Below, piece by piece: positions 5,767-7,677 of a DNA stretch of 7,677 nucleotides. The stretch's first letter is position 1. Each line of letters opens with the position of its first letter. The notes beneath the pieces were generated by a model. It did no database searches, was not told the origin of the DNA, and saw nothing but the letters and a program-made list of their open reading frames with translations. The stretch spans positions 1 through 7,677 of the forward strand of contig DGFC01000023.1 in the NCBI GenBank assembly GCA_002391465.1, read 5' to 3'. Both the position numbers and the translations under genes were made by a program. The stretch is from Firmicutes bacterium UBA3910. GTDB lineage: Bacteria > Bacillota > Limnochordia > Darwinibacteriales > Darwinibacteriaceae.

Positions 5767-7190
5767 AGTGCGTAGTCGCTTTTGACATTGGAACTACAGC
5801 AGTAAAAGGTGTCCTTGTTTCAGAACAGGGAGAGGTTCTTTATGCTCAAAGCGAGACAGTAACCACCATCTATGACGGTGACCACAAAGAGCAGGACCCG
5901 AAGGAGTGGTATGAGCTCTTCTGTAGGATCTCCAGGACGATCACAAGTCTGCACTGCGAACCAGAAAACATCGTGGGCATCATCATGAGTGGGCAGATGC
6001 AGGACGTGATCTTGGTTGACAGGCGCGGCGAATCTGTGGGCAACGCCATCCTTTATTCGGACGGCAGGGCCGTTCAGGAAGCCGGGGAGATTCTAGCACT
6101 CCTAGGGGCCGAAGTGGTACAGGCAGGCACTGGTAACAACTTCGACGCAACGATTCCACTGGCCAAGTTACGCTGGTTACAGAGACATGAGCATCAACGT
6201 TTGCGGCAGGCTTACAAAGTCCTGATCAGTTCCAAGGATTATTGCGTGCTGCGTTTGACCGGAGAGTTCTACACTGATTATACCTCTGCGGCTACGTCCG
6301 GCATTATGGACATTGCCACCAAACAGTTCAAGTCAGAGTGGTTGAGCGCTTTAGGACTAGATGAGAGTATCCTGCCTGAACTGGCTTCTCCCGGAACAGT
6401 GGTAGGAGAAGTGGTACCGCAGGCGGCCCATGAAACCGGCTACCATGTAGGAACGAGAGTGTTCAACGGGATAGGTGATGCAGGTGCCACCACGCTAGCT
6501 AGTGGAATCAAGGCCCGGGGCGAGGTGAACATCAACCTGGGAACGTCCGGTTGGGTAGCAACAATCAGTGATAGTGTGATCCACCAACCAGGAGTCTTCA
6601 ACCTTGTGTCTGCAGATAAGGATCTATACATCAATGTGGTCCCGTTCCTCAATGCAGGCAACGCTCATAAGTGGGCGGTGACCACCCTCGCTGATGCCCA
6701 ATATGCCGACTATGCCGATTTGCTGACTGAGCGCAGAACAGGCAGCGGTGGAGTGCTTTTTCTACCCTATTTGGTGGGGGAAAGGTTCCCGGTTATGGAC
6801 GGCTCCATTAAGGGCTGTTACTACGGCATCACCCCAGAAACAACGAAAACCGACCTAGCCTCGGCTGTCTTGGAAGGCGTGGCCTTTTCCATTCGCCAGG
6901 GACTAGAGCGAGTCGCTCCTAGAAGTAAGAAGATAACCTTGATTGGAGGTGGGGCCAAAGAAGAACACTGGTGCCAGATCCTGGCAGATGTATTGGGCAA
7001 AGAAGTTCATGTGTTCACCAACACAGAATTTCTGTCCTCCGTGGCCATCGCCGGCCTTGCCTTGGCAAGAGACCTGGCCGGAGATGATAATGTAGAAACC
7101 TATGCACCTGCACCTGAGAACGTAGAGATGTACAACCGATGCTACGAGCGTTTCGCAAAACTCTATCCACGGCTTAAGGGCCTAGAGTAG
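5763..7190 (+). CDS. FGGY-family carbohydrate kinase, xylulokinase-like, substrate uncertain
   Basis: ATP-dependent cytoplasmic sugar kinase of 475 residues, near full length for xylulokinases. The N-terminal FGGY domain has the phosphate loop FDIGTTAVKG (7-16), the substrate-side motif SGQMQD (76-81) and YSDGRA (98-103). The catalytic Asp is probably Asp239 in GIGDAGATT. The C-terminal domain has NLGTSGW (258-264), LPYLVGERFP (334-343, close to the xylulokinase LPYLSGERTP) and the nucleotide motif GGGAKEEHW (395-403) followed by ILADVLGKEV. Xylulokinases normally read SGQMHG and WNDGR; here they are SGQMQD and YSDGR, so D-xylulose is not a safe call. The ATG overlaps the upstream stop (ATGA 5763-5766), with AGGGGGAG 4 bases before it, so it is translationally coupled to the TrpA-like gene. 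It probably phosphorylates the imported sugar, and its product is a candidate substrate of the aldolase and ligand of the regulator. No isomerase gene accompanies it. Confidence 0.92.
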   Translation: MKCVVAFDIGTTAVKGVLVSEQGEVLYAQSETVTTIYDGDHKEQDPKEWYELFCRISRTITSLHCEPENIVGIIMSGQMQDVILVDRRGESVGNAILYSDGRAVQEAGEILALLGAEVVQAGTGNNFDATIPLAKLRWLQRHEHQRLRQAYKVLISSKDYCVLRLTGEFYTDYTSAATSGIMDIATKQFKSEWLSALGLDESILPELASPGTVVGEVVPQAAHETGYHVGTRVFNGIGDAGATTLASGIKARGEVNINLGTSGWVATISDSVIHQPGVFNLVSADKDLYINVVPFLNAGNAHKWAVTTLADAQYADYADLLTERRTGSGGVLFLPYLVGERFPVMDGSIKGCYYGITPETTKTDLASAVLEGVAFSIRQGLERVAPRSKKITLIGGGAKEEHWCQILADVLGKEVHVFTNTEFLSSVAIAGLALARDLAGDDNVETYAPAPENVEMYNRCYERFAKLYPRLKGLE

Positions 7191-7202
7191 CAGGTTACTA
7201 CG

Positions 7203-7242
7203 GAAGAGAACCCCGACGATGTCAGGGTTCTCTTCTTATTTT
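7203..7242 (+). terminator. Rho-independent terminator of the sugar operon
   Basis: GAAGAGAACCC (7203-7213) pairs perfectly with GGGTTCTCTTC (7225-7235) over 11 bp. An inner GAC/GTC stem closes a GAT loop, and the tail is TTATTTT. It begins 13 bases after the kinase stop. The reverse strand has no comparable U-tract, so it should act only on the plus-strand operon and not on the convergent peptide gene. Confidence 0.92.
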
Positions 7243-7328
7243 GGATACAGTCTCGTCCTCCTCAACAGACTGAGCAGTGTGTGTGGTGATCAACTAGGTC
7301 CACTGGAGCGATCCAGCTGGCCCAGATT

Positions 7329-7532
7329 TTACCCACGGATTTCGATGGTCAGTGAGTACCCGCATTTGCTGCAGTAATAGCCCGTAGGAGTGAACGTGAG
7401 GGGCTGGCCGCAGGTGAAGCACTCCTTGGGATTAACCCCTCTACCAATGGCCTCTTCACCACCGCTCACTGCTGCCAATTCGCGCTCGGAGAGAGCCTCC
7501 GGTCTGGTCTCGCTTTCCTTCTTCACGTTCAT
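7329..7532 (-). CDS. Small double-glycine-leader peptide with a four-cysteine zinc-ribbon-like core
   Basis: A 67-residue peptide on the minus strand. I chose ATG at 7532-7530 because AAAGGGGG (7546-7539) stands 6 bases upstream; the upstream extension in the same frame has no ribosome site. Residues 14-25 read LSERELAAVSGG, matching the LSxxELxxVxGG consensus of class II bacteriocin and RiPP leaders cut after Gly-Gly by peptidase-containing (C39) ABC exporters. The predicted core (42 residues) contains CFTC (38-41) and CSKC (54-57), with GYY before the second pair and GYS after it: a compact CxxC...CxxC zinc ribbon, or alternatively two disulfides or modification sites. It ends LTIEIRG and TAA. 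No exporter, immunity or modification gene is visible, and no convincing promoter lies between 7533 and the window edge, so partners may lie to the right. The leader motif is clear; function (bacteriocin, signal, or small zinc protein) is not. Confidence 0.72.
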   Translation of the reverse strand: MNVKKESETRPEALSERELAAVSGGEEAIGRGVNPKECFTCGQPLTFTPTGYYCSKCGYSLTIEIRG

Positions 7533-7677
7533 GGCTTTCCCCCTTTCTTGGCACTTTTCTCGCTGAACCGCCGTCATAGCGCGGTCTGCATGCACCGCCC
7601 TGCTGTGTCGCGTTAGCACTACTATCTAGATACCATGCGATCCTCCCATGATCAGCCCGACTTTCCGCACCCTTGAA

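Noticed and set aside
7248..7272. CAGTCT/AGACTG inverted repeat downstream of the peptide gene as its terminator
   Set aside because: Only 6 bp with a 13-base loop and no U-tract on the minus strand.
7533..7619. N-terminal extension of the double-glycine peptide (to 96 residues)
   Set aside because: It lacks a ribosome site, and double-glycine leaders are normally about 20-25 residues, matching the ATG at 7532.
7622..7636. Four-codon minus-strand mini-ORF (ATG to TAG) preceded by GGGAGG
   Set aside because: A ribosome-site-like sequence at good spacing is suggestive of a leader, but one short match is too weak to call.
7456..7677. Minus-strand open frame entering from the right edge and ending at TGA 7458-7456
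   Set aside because: Arg/Gly/Ser-rich, no recognisable motif, and overlaps the peptide gene in another frame; likely chance openness. A second frame closes at TAG 7628-7626 and could be the tail of an upstream gene, but only 16 residues are visible.
1..7677. CRISPR array, insertion sequence, tRNA, rRNA or known riboswitch
   Set aside because: No regularly spaced repeats, transposase, terminal repeats with target duplications, or recognisable structured RNA core was seen on either strand.

Overview
The window looks like chromosomal DNA from a Bacillota-type (Firmicute) bacterium, probably an anaerobic, moderate-GC clostridial or Limnochordia-like lineage. This is inferred from purine-rich Shine-Dalgarno sequences (AGGAGG, GGGGGAG), frequent TTG/GTG starts, compact T-tailed terminators, and the gene families present. 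No marker gene fixes the taxon. The extracytoplasmic binding protein has a cleavable signal peptide without a lipobox cysteine, which would be unusual in a single-membrane Gram-positive and hints at a diderm Firmicute.

Layout. Bases 3-278 are the 3' end of an unrecognised gene, closed by two tandem hairpins (322-362 with a clear U-tract, 365-406 with a weaker one). A regulatory region follows (about 430-553). It has a 16-bp perfect palindrome, a good sigma-A promoter (TTTACA-17 bp-TATGAT with an extended -10), and a second inverted repeat built from the same 7-mer half-site, just downstream of the predicted transcription start. Six genes then run on the plus strand as one apparent operon (554-7190): a SorC/DeoR-type sugar-phosphate regulator, a ribose-type periplasmic binding protein, a two-domain RbsA-type ATPase, an RbsC-type permease, a stand-alone homologue of tryptophan synthase alpha (TrpA), and a xylulokinase-like FGGY sugar kinase. 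Genes are abutted or overlap by 4 bp, except for a 130-base gap after the binding-protein gene that holds a strong 16-bp hairpin. A textbook terminator (7203-7242) closes the operon. Convergent to it, on the minus strand (7329-7532), is a 67-residue peptide gene with a double-glycine bacteriocin-type leader and a four-cysteine zinc-ribbon-like core.

How the genes fit together. The ABC importer (CUT2/ribose family) would bring in a sugar or sugar-like polyol. The FGGY kinase would phosphorylate it. The TrpA-like barrel keeps the TrpA catalytic Glu/Asp pair and its phosphate-binding glycines but changes residues at the TrpB interface and around the indole pocket, and no trpB is nearby. It is therefore best read as a retro-aldolase that cleaves the kinase product (or a related phosphate ester) to a triose phosphate plus a second fragment. 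The SorC regulator would sense a phosphorylated intermediate and control its own operon. The absence of any isomerase or epimerase suggests the imported compound is phosphorylated directly. The kinase plus TrpA-like aldolase pairing is the most interesting part of the window: I do not recognise it as a described pathway, and its substrate is unknown. The double-glycine zinc-ribbon peptide is a separate point of interest.
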